A stretch of DNA of 55,935 nt from an uncultured Propionibacteriaceae bacterium (GTDB taxonomy: Bacteria > Actinomycetota > Actinomycetes > Propionibacteriales > Propionibacteriaceae). The translations under genes were made by a program, and so were the position numbers. The stretch spans positions 1 through 55,935 of the forward strand of contig CAKZHP010000119.1 in assembly GCA_936924635.1 (NCBI GenBank), given 5' to 3'. Shown one piece after another: positions 34,365 through 42,290 of the stretch. Every line of letters starts with the position of its first letter. Position 1 is the stretch's first letter. The notes below the pieces were generated by a model. It did not search any database and was not told where the DNA came from. It saw nothing but the letters and a program-made list of their open reading frames with translations.

Positions 34365-35384
34365 ATGAGCGCACCAGTGACTGCCCTCGTCGCCAACGCC
34401 GGCGGGGGGACGGTGTCCACGTTCCGGATCCAGGACGGCACGCTGGCCCGGCTGGCCGTCAGCGAGGTGGCGCAGGACTGCGGCACGCTCGCCGTCGACA
34501 CCGAGCGCAACCTCGTGTACGTGGCGGGCAAGGACCCGTTCACGATCTCGACCTGTGCGTACGACCCGGCCACCGGTGAGCTGGAGGTGCTCGACCGCCG
34601 CGAGGTCGACGAGTCCATCACCTACCTGACGCTGACGCCCCGCGGCGACCAGCTGCTGGGGGTGTCGTACGGCGGAGGGTTCGGGCAGTGCTGGCCGGTC
34701 GAGGGTGGCCGTCTGGGCGCGCCCGGCAACCAGGTCCAGCACCGCAACCTGCACTCGGTCGCGGCCACCCGCGACGGGCGGTTCGCGTACATGGTGTCGC
34801 TGGGTGACGACCTGGTCGCGCGCTACGCGATCACTCCCGAGTCGGGCCTCACCGAGGGCGCCACCTTCGCCACCCCGGAGGGCTGCGGCCCGCGGCACCT
34901 GGTGCTGAACGCCAACGAGACCGCTCTGTACGTGGTGACCGAGTACTCCGGCGAGGTGCTGCACTACCGGCGCGACGTCGACAGCGGCGACCTGACGCTG
35001 GAGAGCCAGACGGTCGTCGTGAACCAGGAGCACGGTCTGGGCCACAGCCACTTCGGCGCGGACCCGGTCGAGAACCACTTCATCTGGGGCGCCGACCTGC
35101 ACCTCTCCCATGACGAGAAGTTCCTCTGGACGAGCGAGCGTACGGAGTCGGAGCTGGCGACGGTGCCCGTCGGCCTGGCGGGCGACCCGCAGACGCCGAC
35201 GGCGTTCATCTCCACCGAGAAGCAGCCGCGCGGCTTCGGCGTGACGCCCGACGGCTCGTCCGTGCTGGTGACCGGTGAGAAGTCGACCACCGTCACCCTG
35301 TACGCCGTTCAGCCCGACGGGACGCTGGTCGAGAGCGACCGCCAGGAGACCGGGGCCGGCGCCAACTGGGTGCGCTTCCTCTGA
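34365..35384 (+). CDS. Lactonase-family beta-propeller protein (6-phosphogluconolactonase-like)
   Basis: A 339-residue seven-bladed propeller with repeated strands such as TLAVDTERNLVYVAG, HSVAATRDGRFAYMVSLG, GPRHLVLNANETALYVVTE and GFGVTPDGSSVLVTGEK. This matches the YbhE/Pgl-type lactonase family, which can hydrolyse 6-phosphogluconolactone. Many members have other or unknown substrates, so the pathway is not certain. It is leaderless by position, and no pentose-phosphate genes are nearby. Confidence 0.82.
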   Translation: MSAPVTALVANAGGGTVSTFRIQDGTLARLAVSEVAQDCGTLAVDTERNLVYVAGKDPFTISTCAYDPATGELEVLDRREVDESITYLTLTPRGDQLLGVSYGGGFGQCWPVEGGRLGAPGNQVQHRNLHSVAATRDGRFAYMVSLGDDLVARYAITPESGLTEGATFATPEGCGPRHLVLNANETALYVVTEYSGEVLHYRRDVDSGDLTLESQTVVVNQEHGLGHSHFGADPVENHFIWGADLHLSHDEKFLWTSERTESELATVPVGLAGDPQTPTAFISTEKQPRGFGVTPDGSSVLVTGEKSTTVTLYAVQPDGTLVESDRQETGAGANWVRFL

Positions 35385-35411
35385 GCGCGACCCCGGTCTG
35401 CGGCGTACGGA

Positions 35412-35561
35412 TCAGGGAGCCGCGGTCTCGTCGGCCTCCTCGGGCTCGAAGGTGCTCGGCTCCTCGGTGATGGTGGCCCCGACGCCGTCGGGGTGGAGCT
35501 CGTCGGTCGAGGTCGTGTCTTGCGGCTCGTCGCTGGACGGGTCGTGCGCTGGGTTCGTCAT
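35412..35561 (-). CDS. 49-residue acidic small protein
   Basis: A short ORF, MTNPAHDPSSDEPQDT at the start, rich in Asp, Glu, Thr and Pro, without hydrophobic segments. It has a good RBS (GAAGGAG, 6 nt from ATG 35561) and a TAGACT -10 element at 35597-35602, so it is probably expressed. It is much shorter than the open frame running to 35879, which would cross the rplM promoter. Function unknown; it is likely disordered. Confidence 0.55.
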   Translation of the reverse strand: MTNPAHDPSSDEPQDTTSTDELHPDGVGATITEEPSTFEPEEADETAAP

Positions 35562-35596
35562 CGGGGTCTCCTTCGCTGGCCTGACAGGGTCCGGCG

Positions 35597-35602
35597 AGTC
35601 TA
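35597..35602 (-). promoter_or_regulatory. -10 TAGACT for the 49-residue protein
   Basis: TAGACT on the minus strand, 35 nt before ATG 35561. It is divergent from the rplM promoter. Confidence 0.5.
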
Positions 35603-35632
35603 GGGCGGCGGCACGGGCCCGTCCGCGTGGTT

Positions 35633-35661
35633 TTGCCGAACCCCGCCCGCGGAGGTAGTGT
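35633..35661 (+). promoter_or_regulatory. rplM promoter
   Basis: TTGCCG (35633-35638), exactly 17 bp, then TAGTGT (35656-35661). A start near 35668 gives a leader of about 70 nt. Confidence 0.7.
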
Positions 35662-35738
35662 TGCCTGCTGTTGTGCCCGGTGGTTCCGACCCGCGGCAGC
35701 CCAGCAGACAGCAGACGACAAAAGGTGGGACCGATCCC

Positions 35739-36182
35739 GTGTCTACGTACAGCCCCAAGCCTGGCGAGGTGACCAGGAACTGGCACGTCATCGACGCTGA
35801 GGACATCGTCCTCGGTCGTCTTGCGGTGACCGCCGCGACGCTCCTGCGTGGCAAGCACAAGCCCACCTTCGCGCCGCACGTCGACACGGGCGACTTCGTC
35901 GTCGTCATCAACGCCAGCAAGATCGCCCTAACGGGAAAGAAGGCGACCGACAAGATGGCGATCCGTCACTCCGGCCGCCCTGGTGGCCTGAAGCAGATCG
36001 CGTACGGCGAGCTGCTGGCCAAGGACCCGCGCAAGGCCGTCGAGCTGGCCGTGTGGGGCATGCTGCCCAAGAACAAGCTGAGCCGTCAGATGATCGGCAA
36101 GCTCAAGGTCTACTCCGGCTCCGAGCACCCGCACAAGGCGCAGAAGCCGAGCCCGTACGAGATCACCCAGATCGCCCAGTGA
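35739..36182 (+). CDS. rplM: 50S ribosomal protein L13
   Basis: A 147-residue early-assembly 50S protein. TYSPKPGEVTRNWHVIDAED is the usual actinobacterial start, and NASKIALTGKKATDK and SGRPGGLKQIAYGELL are conserved. GTG 35739 is preceded by AAAGGTGGG. The frame extends to 35658 but would begin inside the promoter. rpsI follows 11 bp downstream. Confidence 0.97.
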   Translation: MSTYSPKPGEVTRNWHVIDAEDIVLGRLAVTAATLLRGKHKPTFAPHVDTGDFVVVINASKIALTGKKATDKMAIRHSGRPGGLKQIAYGELLAKDPRKAVELAVWGMLPKNKLSRQMIGKLKVYSGSEHPHKAQKPSPYEITQIAQ

Positions 36183-36193
36183 GAGAGCCGTCC

Positions 36194-36727
36194 ATGTCTG
36201 ACACCGTCGCCGACGAGACCATGACCGACGTCGAAAACGAGACCTACGAGGGTTTCACCGACGAGAACGACCGGCAGATCGCCTACCGTTCCGAGGCCAC
36301 GCCGCAGTCGGCGACGCCGAGCAGCCGCCCGGCGGTCGTCACCAACACCGGTGGCACCGGCCGTCGCAAGGAGGCCGTGGCGCGCGTTCGCCTCGTGCCC
36401 GGCAGCGGCACCTGGACCATCAACGGCCGCACCCTCGAGGACTACTTCCCGAACAAGGTGCACCAGCAGATCGCCTCTGAGCCGCTGGAGACCGCGGCCG
36501 TCGCCGGCTCGTACGACGTCATCGCCCGCATCGCCGGTGGCGGCGTGACCGGCCAGGCCGGTGCGCTGCGCCTCGGTGTGGCCCGCGCGCTGAACGCCGC
36601 TGACGCCGAGGCCTCGCGCCCCGCGCTGAAGAAGGCTGGCATGCTGACGCGCGACGCGCGGATCAAGGAGCGCAAGAAGGCTGGTCTCAAGAAGGCCCGC
36701 AAGGCTCCTCAGTACAGCAAGCGCTGA
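36194..36727 (+). CDS. rpsI: 30S ribosomal protein S9 with acidic N-terminal extension
   Basis: Residues about 52-177 are S9, with GTGRRKEAVARVRL, GSGTWTINGRTLEDYFP and the basic C-terminal tail KARKAPQYSKR that reaches the P site. The first 50 residues are an acidic extension (MSDTVADETMTDVENETYEG), a feature of many high-GC actinobacterial S9 proteins. ATG 36194 is the first sensible start after rplM. glmM follows 11 bp downstream. Confidence 0.96.
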   Translation: MSDTVADETMTDVENETYEGFTDENDRQIAYRSEATPQSATPSSRPAVVTNTGGTGRRKEAVARVRLVPGSGTWTINGRTLEDYFPNKVHQQIASEPLETAAVAGSYDVIARIAGGGVTGQAGALRLGVARALNAADAEASRPALKKAGMLTRDARIKERKKAGLKKARKAPQYSKR

Positions 36728-36738
36728 CCCCCAGACGC

Positions 36739-38091
36739 ATGGGGCGTCTCTTCGGCACCGATGGTGTCCGTGGCGTGGCCAACGCCGACCTCACGGCTGG
36801 CCTCGCCCTGGCGCTCTCTGTCTCCGCGGCGCACGTGCTGGGCGAGGCCGGAGTGTTCTCCGGGCCTCGCCCTCGTGCGTTGGTGGGCCGTGACCCGCGA
36901 GCCTCCGGCGAGTTCCTGGAGGCCGCCGTCGTGGCCGGGCTCGCATCCTCCGGCGTCGACGTGGTGCGCCTCGGCGTGGTGCCGACGCCCGGGGTCGCGT
37001 ACCTCGTGGCCTCGACCGGCGCCGACCTGGGCGTCGTGCTGTCGGCCTCCCACAACCCGATGCCCGACAACGGCATCAAGTTCGTCGCTCGCGGCGGGAT
37101 CAAGCTCGACGACGACCTCGAGGACGCGATCGAGGAGCGCCTGGGTGCCGAGGGCGTACGCCCCACGGGTGCCGACGTGGGCCGGGTCACCGACGACCCG
37201 GGCGCGGTGGACGCGTACGTCGCTCATCTGGTCGCCTCGCTGGGCGCCGACTCCAGCCTCGAGGGCATCAAGATCGTGATCGACTGCGCTCACGGCGCGG
37301 CGTCGATGACAGGGCCGGCCGCGTTCGCCGCGCAGGGCGCGGAGGTGGTGCCGATCCACTTCGAGCCCGACGGGCTGAACATCAACGACGGTGTCGGCTC
37401 GACCCACCTGGAGCTGCTGCAGACCGCCGTGGTGGAGCACAAGGCCGACCTGGGCATCGCGCTCGACGGTGACGCCGACCGCTGCCTGGCCGTCGACGCC
37501 GAGGGCAACGTCGTCGACGGCGACCAGATCCTGGCCGTGCTGGCCCTGGCGCTCAAGGAGGCCAACGAGCTGGCCTCCGACACCGTGGTGGCGACGGTGA
37601 TGAGCAACCTGGGGTTCGTCAACGCCATGCGCGAGCACGGCATCCGCGTCGACCAGACGAAGGTCGGCGATCGCTACGTGCTGGAGTCGATGAACGCCAA
37701 CGGGTTCACGCTCGGCGGCGAGCAGTCGGGCCACGTCATCATGAGCGAGTTCGCGACCACCGGCGACGGTGTGCTGACGGGCCTGCACCTCACGGCCCGC
37801 ATGGCGCGGACGGGCAAGACGCTGGCCGAGCTGGCATCCGTGATGACCCGGTTGCCCCAGGTGATGGTGAACGTCAAGGGCGTCGACAAGCTGCGCGCCG
37901 GCGGCGACCTGGAGATCAAGGCCGCCGTGACCGCGGCGTCGAAGGAGCTGGGGTCGACCGGGCGGGTGCTGCTGCGGCCGTCGGGCACCGAGCCGGTGGT
38001 GCGGGTGATGGTGGAGGCGCCGACAGAGGCGCAGGCGCAGGAGATCTGCGACCGGCTAGCCGGCGTGGTGCGGGAGCGCGCGGCTCTCTGA
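36739..38091 (+). CDS. glmM: Phosphoglucosamine mutase
   Basis: Converts glucosamine 6-phosphate to glucosamine 1-phosphate for UDP-GlcNAc and peptidoglycan synthesis. The 450-residue protein has the phosphoserine loop SASHNP (S104), the metal-binding DGDADR motif and the C-terminal phosphate-binding RPSGTEPVVRVMVEA. It is in an operon with rplM and rpsI, the typical actinobacterial order, and its product feeds the same pathway as glmS at 43601. Its last 36 bp overlap the 3' end of the convergent membrane gene. Confidence 0.97.
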   Translation: MGRLFGTDGVRGVANADLTAGLALALSVSAAHVLGEAGVFSGPRPRALVGRDPRASGEFLEAAVVAGLASSGVDVVRLGVVPTPGVAYLVASTGADLGVVLSASHNPMPDNGIKFVARGGIKLDDDLEDAIEERLGAEGVRPTGADVGRVTDDPGAVDAYVAHLVASLGADSSLEGIKIVIDCAHGAASMTGPAAFAAQGAEVVPIHFEPDGLNINDGVGSTHLELLQTAVVEHKADLGIALDGDADRCLAVDAEGNVVDGDQILAVLALALKEANELASDTVVATVMSNLGFVNAMREHGIRVDQTKVGDRYVLESMNANGFTLGGEQSGHVIMSEFATTGDGVLTGLHLTARMARTGKTLAELASVMTRLPQVMVNVKGVDKLRAGGDLEIKAAVTAASKELGSTGRVLLRPSGTEPVVRVMVEAPTEAQAQEICDRLAGVVRERAAL

Positions 38092-39186
38092 CTGCGGCTC
38101 GTCGGGCCCGGGCCCCACGGGGTGGTCAACGCCTGCCGCGGCGACCGCCCGCACGAACAGCACGAGCCAGGCGAGCATCGTGGTCACGCTGACCATCTGG
38201 AACGCGGTGGTGTTGTAGTAACCCACCACCAGGTGGAGCACAACGGCGGCCGCGAGGAGCGCAAGAGCGACGTACGTGGTGAGCCGGAACGATCGTGACA
38301 GCCCGCCCAGCAGCACCACCACGGCGAGCACCAGCACGGCGAACGCGGCCACCAGCCCGTACGCGACCGTGTTGTGCACCGTGAAGCTGACGTCGACCGG
38401 CACCAGGCCGACGCACGCCACCATGATCCCGAGGGTCCCGAATGCGATGCGCACCACTCGTACCTTCCACTCCGCGACGCCGTCGTGCCGCGCCCAGCGG
38501 GTGAGGTCGGCGGTGAGGAAGCCCGACAGCGTGGTGAGCGCGAGGCCGGTCACCACCAGCGTGAGGTTGAACCCGAGGCTGGCCTGGTCGCTCTTCTCGC
38601 CGAGCGCGCTGAAGTAAGAGCGCCACCAGCGCGGGTTCGACGAGGTCAGCGCGCTGGTGGTCGCCCCGGCGCCCAGGAACGCCGCGATCAGCCAGGACAG
38701 GCCCTCGGTCGTGAGCCGCCCGGCGCTGGTGGCCGTCAGGTACGAGGTCGCGCCGCAGGCGAGACCCACCACGAAGGCCCCGGCGTACGGGTCGAGGCGG
38801 ACCCCCGAAGACCTCGCTGAACACCCAGAACATGCCTGCCACGCTCAGCATCGCGAGCAGCGCGTGCACCACCGTGAGGCCGACCAGGTCGAGGACCCGG
38901 CGGGGCAGCCCAGGCCGCAGTCGCCAGCGCTGGCTGCGGCGCTCGACCACGACGTAGAGGCCCGCGAAGACCACCCCGGCCAGGACGGCCGCCGTGAGCG
39001 CGGCATGGGTGCCGAGCGAGCCGGGGCCGAAGAGGCCGGCGTGGGCGCCGCCGGCCCAGAACGCCTCGACCACACCCCCGATGACGGAGGCCACCGCGCC
39101 CGCCCCAGGCTCACGGCCTCCACGGTCGTGGCCCTGGGGGCCGGCGCCTCCGCGCGCTGGGGGATCTCGGGCAGCCTGGTGCTCAC
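38056..39186 (-). pseudogene. Multi-pass membrane protein gene (DUF998-like) with two compensating frameshifts
   Basis: On the minus strand the reading starts at ATG 39186 (MSTRLPEIPQRAE). At about 39106 a G4 run appears to lack one base, and the sequence continues as GAGAVASVIGGVVEAFWAGG in another frame. At 38802-38806 a run of five appears to have one base too many, and the original frame resumes as GVRLDPYAGAFVVGLACG through to 38056. The reconstructed protein is about 375 residues with around nine hydrophobic segments and resembles DUF998-type proteins. Both sites are homopolymers, so sequencing error is as likely as real decay. Function unknown. Confidence 0.65.
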
Positions 39187-39224
39187 ACCGCCATTCTGGT
39201 GCGAGGGCTGGTGGGGCGTCGTCG

Positions 39225-39230
39225 TACGCT
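39225..39230 (+). promoter_or_regulatory. -10 TACGCT, leaderless APH-like gene
   Basis: TACGCT ends 6 nt before ATG 39237. Confidence 0.55.
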
Positions 39231-39236
39231 GCCCAG

Positions 39237-40151
39237 ATGGCCCGTCTCCCGTACCCCCTCCCGGCCGGGCTGGAGTCGTTGCGGGTGCTCGGGCGCGGGT
39301 GGCCGGAGTGGCTGGCCAGGCTCCCGGCGCTGGCCGACGAGATCACGGACACCTGGGAGCTGACGTACGACGGTGAGCCATGGTCGGGTGCGACGGCGAT
39401 GGTGGCGCCGGTCGTGGACGCCGCCGGCCGCCGGGCAGCGCTCAAGCTGGGACGGGTCGACGAGGAGTCGGCGGGGGAGACCGTGGCGCTGCAGCAGTGG
39501 GCGGGCCAGGGGGCGGTGGAGCTCTGGGGGGCCGACCCGCGTCGTGGGGTGCTGCTGCTGGAGCGGCTGGGCCCGGGCGACCTCACCGAGGCCTGGGACC
39601 TGGACGCGTGCCGGGAGGTGGGCGAGCTGTACGGGCTGCTGCACCGGCCACCGTCACCCAGGCTGCGAGACGTCCGGGAGCTGGTGACGCGCTGGCTCGA
39701 GCAGGTGCGTACGCTGCCGCGCGGGGCGGCGCCGCCACGGTTCGTGGAGCAGGCGCTGACCGCGGCGCCCCGGCTGCTGGCCGAGGAGCCGTCGGCGGTG
39801 ATCCACGGCGACCTGCACTACGAGAACGTGCTCGCCGGCGAGCGGCGGGACTGGCTGGTCATCGACCCCAAGGGGTTCGCCGGTGACCCCGCGTACGAAC
39901 CGGCGCCCGCGCTCTGGAACCGCTGGGACGAGCTCGGGGACGACCCCGGCAACGGGATCCGGGAGCGGTTCTTCACGCTCGTCGACACCGCCGAGCTGGA
40001 CGAGCGCCGAGCCCGCGACTGGGTGGTGCTGCGCTCGGTGATCGGGGTGGCGTGGGAGCACACCGACGCGGCCGGGCGGCCGCTGACCGAGCCGCAGCGC
40101 GAGTGGGTCACCCGCATGGTCACCACCGCGAAGGCGATGCAGGAGGTCTGA
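39237..40151 (+). CDS. Aminoglycoside 6-phosphotransferase/hydroxyurea kinase-like protein
   Basis: A 304-residue kinase-fold protein. The catalytic loop HGDLHYENVL and metal-binding IDPKGFAGDP are typical of the APH(6)/hydroxyurea phosphotransferase family (streptomycin-type). Many chromosomal members have no shown resistance role, so the substrate is open. ATG 39237 (MARLPYPLPAGLESLRV) is 6 nt after TACGCT; the longer frame upstream overlaps the minus-strand membrane gene. The flavoprotein gene follows 15 bp downstream but has its own -10 element. Confidence 0.82.
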   Translation: MARLPYPLPAGLESLRVLGRGWPEWLARLPALADEITDTWELTYDGEPWSGATAMVAPVVDAAGRRAALKLGRVDEESAGETVALQQWAGQGAVELWGADPRRGVLLLERLGPGDLTEAWDLDACREVGELYGLLHRPPSPRLRDVRELVTRWLEQVRTLPRGAAPPRFVEQALTAAPRLLAEEPSAVIHGDLHYENVLAGERRDWLVIDPKGFAGDPAYEPAPALWNRWDELGDDPGNGIRERFFTLVDTAELDERRARDWVVLRSVIGVAWEHTDAAGRPLTEPQREWVTRMVTTAKAMQEV

Positions 40152-40153
40152 CC

Positions 40154-40159
40154 TAGTCT
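40154..40159 (+). promoter_or_regulatory. -10 TAGTCT, leaderless flavoprotein gene
   Basis: TAGTCT ends 7 nt before ATG 40167. Confidence 0.6.
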
Positions 40160-40166
40160 CGCTTGC

Positions 40167-41576
40167 ATGAGCGACGAGTACGACGTGGTGGTCATCGGCG
40201 CCGGGCCGGTGGGGGAGAACGCGGCCCAGTACGCGATCGAGGGGACCGACCTCACTGCCTGCCTGGTGGAGCGGGAGCTGGTCGGTGGCGAGTGCTCGTA
40301 CTGGGCGTGCATGCCCAGCAAGGCCCTGCTGCGCCCGGTCGAGGTCGCGGCGGTCACCGCCGACCTGGGTGGGCTGAGCGAGGCGGCGATTGACATCCGT
40401 GGCCTGACGAAGCGTCGTGACGAGTGGGTGTCGTCGTACGACGACGCGGGGCAGGTGTCGTGGGCGAACGAGGCGGGGCTCCACGTGGTGCGCGGGGAGG
40501 CGCGACTGACGGGGCCGCGTACGGTCACGGTGACCGGCACGTCTGGCACCCGCGTGCTCACCGCTCGGAAGGCGGTCGTGATCGCCACCGGCAGCGAGGC
40601 CGTGGTGCCCGAGGCCTTCGCTGATGCACTGCCGTGGGGCTCGCGCGACGCCACCGGTGTGGTCGAGGTGCCGGGGCGTCTGGCCGTCGTCGGCGGCGGC
40701 GTGGTGGCCTGCGAAGCGGCGACCTGGCTGGCGGCGATGGGGTCGCGGGTGACGATGCTGGTGCGGGGGGAGCGGCTGCTGGGGGCGTACGAACCGTTCG
40801 TCGGCGAGGCCGTGCAGGCCGGGCTGGAGCAGCGCGGCGTCGAGGTGCGGTTGGGCGCCGACGTCACCGCGTGTGCACGCAAGGATGCGCGCGACACCGG
40901 CCTCGGGCGCGTGCACGGCGGAGAGGTCACGCTCACCGTGGGCGGCACGGCGCTGGTGGTGGACGAGGTGCTGGTCGCGACGGGCCGACGCCCTCGCCTC
41001 GACGACCTCGGCCTGGCCAACGTGGGCCTGACGAGCGACGACGTACTGCAGGGCCGTACGCCCGCGTGGCTGCTGGCGGTCGGTGACGCGAGCGGGGAGC
41101 CGCAGCTGACGCACTGGGGCAAGTACCGCGCGCGGGTGCTCGGCGCGCGGATCGCGGCGTCGGCGGGTGGGCCGGCGGCGTACGAGCCGCGGCGCGAGGT
41201 CCCCGTGCCCCAGGTGGTGTTCACCGACCCGCAGGTGGCGAGCGTCGGGATGACGGAGCAGCAGGCGCGCGACGCCGGGATCGAGGTCGTCACCGCACAG
41301 GTGCCGATCTCCTCGGCGTCGGGGGTCTCCCTGCTGCGCGACACGGTCGAGGGGAACGCGCAGCTGGTCGTCGACGCCGACCGGCGCGTGCTGGTGGGTG
41401 CCACGTTCGTCGGCCCGGAGGTCGCCGAGCTGGTACACGGCGCGACCATCGCGATCGTCGGTGAGGTGCCGGTGCACGTGCTCCGGCACGCGGTGCCGAG
41501 CTACCCGACAGCGAGCGAGATCTGGCTGCGGCTGCTGGAGTCGCTGCCGGCGGACATGAGGCGCGCTCTGGGCTGA
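40167..41576 (+). CDS. FAD-dependent pyridine nucleotide-disulfide oxidoreductase
   Basis: A 469-residue class I flavoprotein disulfide reductase. FAD motif GAGPVG at 11-16, redox-active pair C43 and C48 (GGECSYWACMPSKAL), an NAD(P) motif VVGGGVVACE, and a C-terminal dimerisation domain. In lipoamide and glutathione reductases the partner active site reads HPTxSE; here it reads YPTASE, so the catalytic His is replaced by Tyr. That places it among the unassigned mercuric-reductase-like or dihydrolipoamide-dehydrogenase-like members rather than a standard Lpd. Substrate unknown. It is leaderless by position. Confidence 0.88.
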   Translation: MSDEYDVVVIGAGPVGENAAQYAIEGTDLTACLVERELVGGECSYWACMPSKALLRPVEVAAVTADLGGLSEAAIDIRGLTKRRDEWVSSYDDAGQVSWANEAGLHVVRGEARLTGPRTVTVTGTSGTRVLTARKAVVIATGSEAVVPEAFADALPWGSRDATGVVEVPGRLAVVGGGVVACEAATWLAAMGSRVTMLVRGERLLGAYEPFVGEAVQAGLEQRGVEVRLGADVTACARKDARDTGLGRVHGGEVTLTVGGTALVVDEVLVATGRRPRLDDLGLANVGLTSDDVLQGRTPAWLLAVGDASGEPQLTHWGKYRARVLGARIAASAGGPAAYEPRREVPVPQVVFTDPQVASVGMTEQQARDAGIEVVTAQVPISSASGVSLLRDTVEGNAQLVVDADRRVLVGATFVGPEVAELVHGATIAIVGEVPVHVLRHAVPSYPTASEIWLRLLESLPADMRRALG

Positions 41577-41665
41577 CCGTCGGGCAGCGGGGCATCGAGG
41601 TCCGCTACGACGGGGAGATGCCGGCCGGGGCCGAGCACGCGTCGAAGCGACGGGGGTCGGGCTGC

Positions 41666-41929
41666 TCAGCGGTAGGCGTCGCGCCGGTGTGAGACAGGGA
41701 CGATGTGGATCTCCAGCACGTCGTCGGCGATGCCGTACACGACCCGGTAGTCGCCTCGCCGGGCCGAGTACAGGGGTGCCAACGGCTCGCGCAGGGGCTT
41801 GCCGACGCGGCGCGGGTTCTCGCGGAGCGGGCCCATGATGAACTCGAACGCCGCCGCGGCAACGCCTTCGGGCAGCTGCTCGGTGAGGCTGCGCTTGGCG
41901 GAGCGGCTGAAGACGACCTCGTACGTCAT
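41666..41929 (-). CDS. RelE/ParE-family toxin
   Basis: An 87-residue toxin of the RelE/ParE fold. It starts MTYEVVFSRSAKRSL and has RRGDYRVVYGI followed by the basic HRRDAYR tail; RelE members with these features cleave mRNA on the ribosome. It overlaps the upstream antitoxin by ATGA (41926-41929), the normal antitoxin-first order. Its activity (RelE-like RNase or ParE-like gyrase poison) cannot be settled from sequence. Confidence 0.88.
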   Translation of the reverse strand: MTYEVVFSRSAKRSLTEQLPEGVAAAAFEFIMGPLRENPRRVGKPLREPLAPLYSARRGDYRVVYGIADDVLEIHIVPVSHRRDAYR

Positions 41930-42198
41930 TCGCGGCGTCGCATCGCTGCGGCCACCTCGTCGGCGCTGACGACGTCCCCACGCGCGATCTCCGCGATCCC
42001 GGCGGTCAGCTGCTGGACCTCCTCGGGTGTGCTGAGCACGTCGAGCGTCTCCAGCAGGCTGTCGTAGTCCTCAGCGCTGAGAAGGACGGCCACTCGGTCG
42101 CCGTTGCGGGTCACCTCAAAACGCTCATGGGTGCTCACCGCCGACTCGATGAGGCGAGAGAGACTCGCGCGGGCATCGGCCACCGAAAGAGTCGTCAT
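41926..42198 (-). CDS. Phd/YefM-family antitoxin
   Basis: A 90-residue antitoxin with the Phd fold (MTTLSVADARASLSRLIESA, then RFEVTRNGDRVAVLLSAEDY) and a flexible C-terminus that would bind the toxin. ATG 42198 is preferred over the in-frame ATGs at 42204 and 42219 because TAGAAT ends exactly 7 nt before it. A palindrome covers the start codon region and would suit autorepression. Confidence 0.88.
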   Translation of the reverse strand: MTTLSVADARASLSRLIESAVSTHERFEVTRNGDRVAVLLSAEDYDSLLETLDVLSTPEEVQQLTAGIAEIARGDVVSADEVAAAMRRRE

Positions 42199-42211
42199 GT
42201 ACATGATTCTA
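42196..42211 (-). promoter_or_regulatory. TA module promoter and candidate operator
   Basis: TAGAAT -10 at 42206-42211. The perfect palindrome CATGTACATG (42196-42205) covers the transcription start and start codon, a good site for antitoxin autorepression. Confidence 0.6.
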
Positions 42212-42290
42212 GCCTTCAACTGAGCGATCGATCGGATCCCGCTCGGTCACTGATCTTGGTCACTGACGTCTCGACCGGGCAGCGGCGGCC

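Noticed and set aside
39654..41981. 775-codon minus-strand ORF opposite APH and flavoprotein genes
   Set aside because: It spans two plus-strand genes and part of the toxin gene and has low-complexity Arg/His composition, so it is a shadow.
42240..42275. Two GGTCACTGA-like direct repeats between the antitoxin and coaA
   Set aside because: Too short and too few to support a function.
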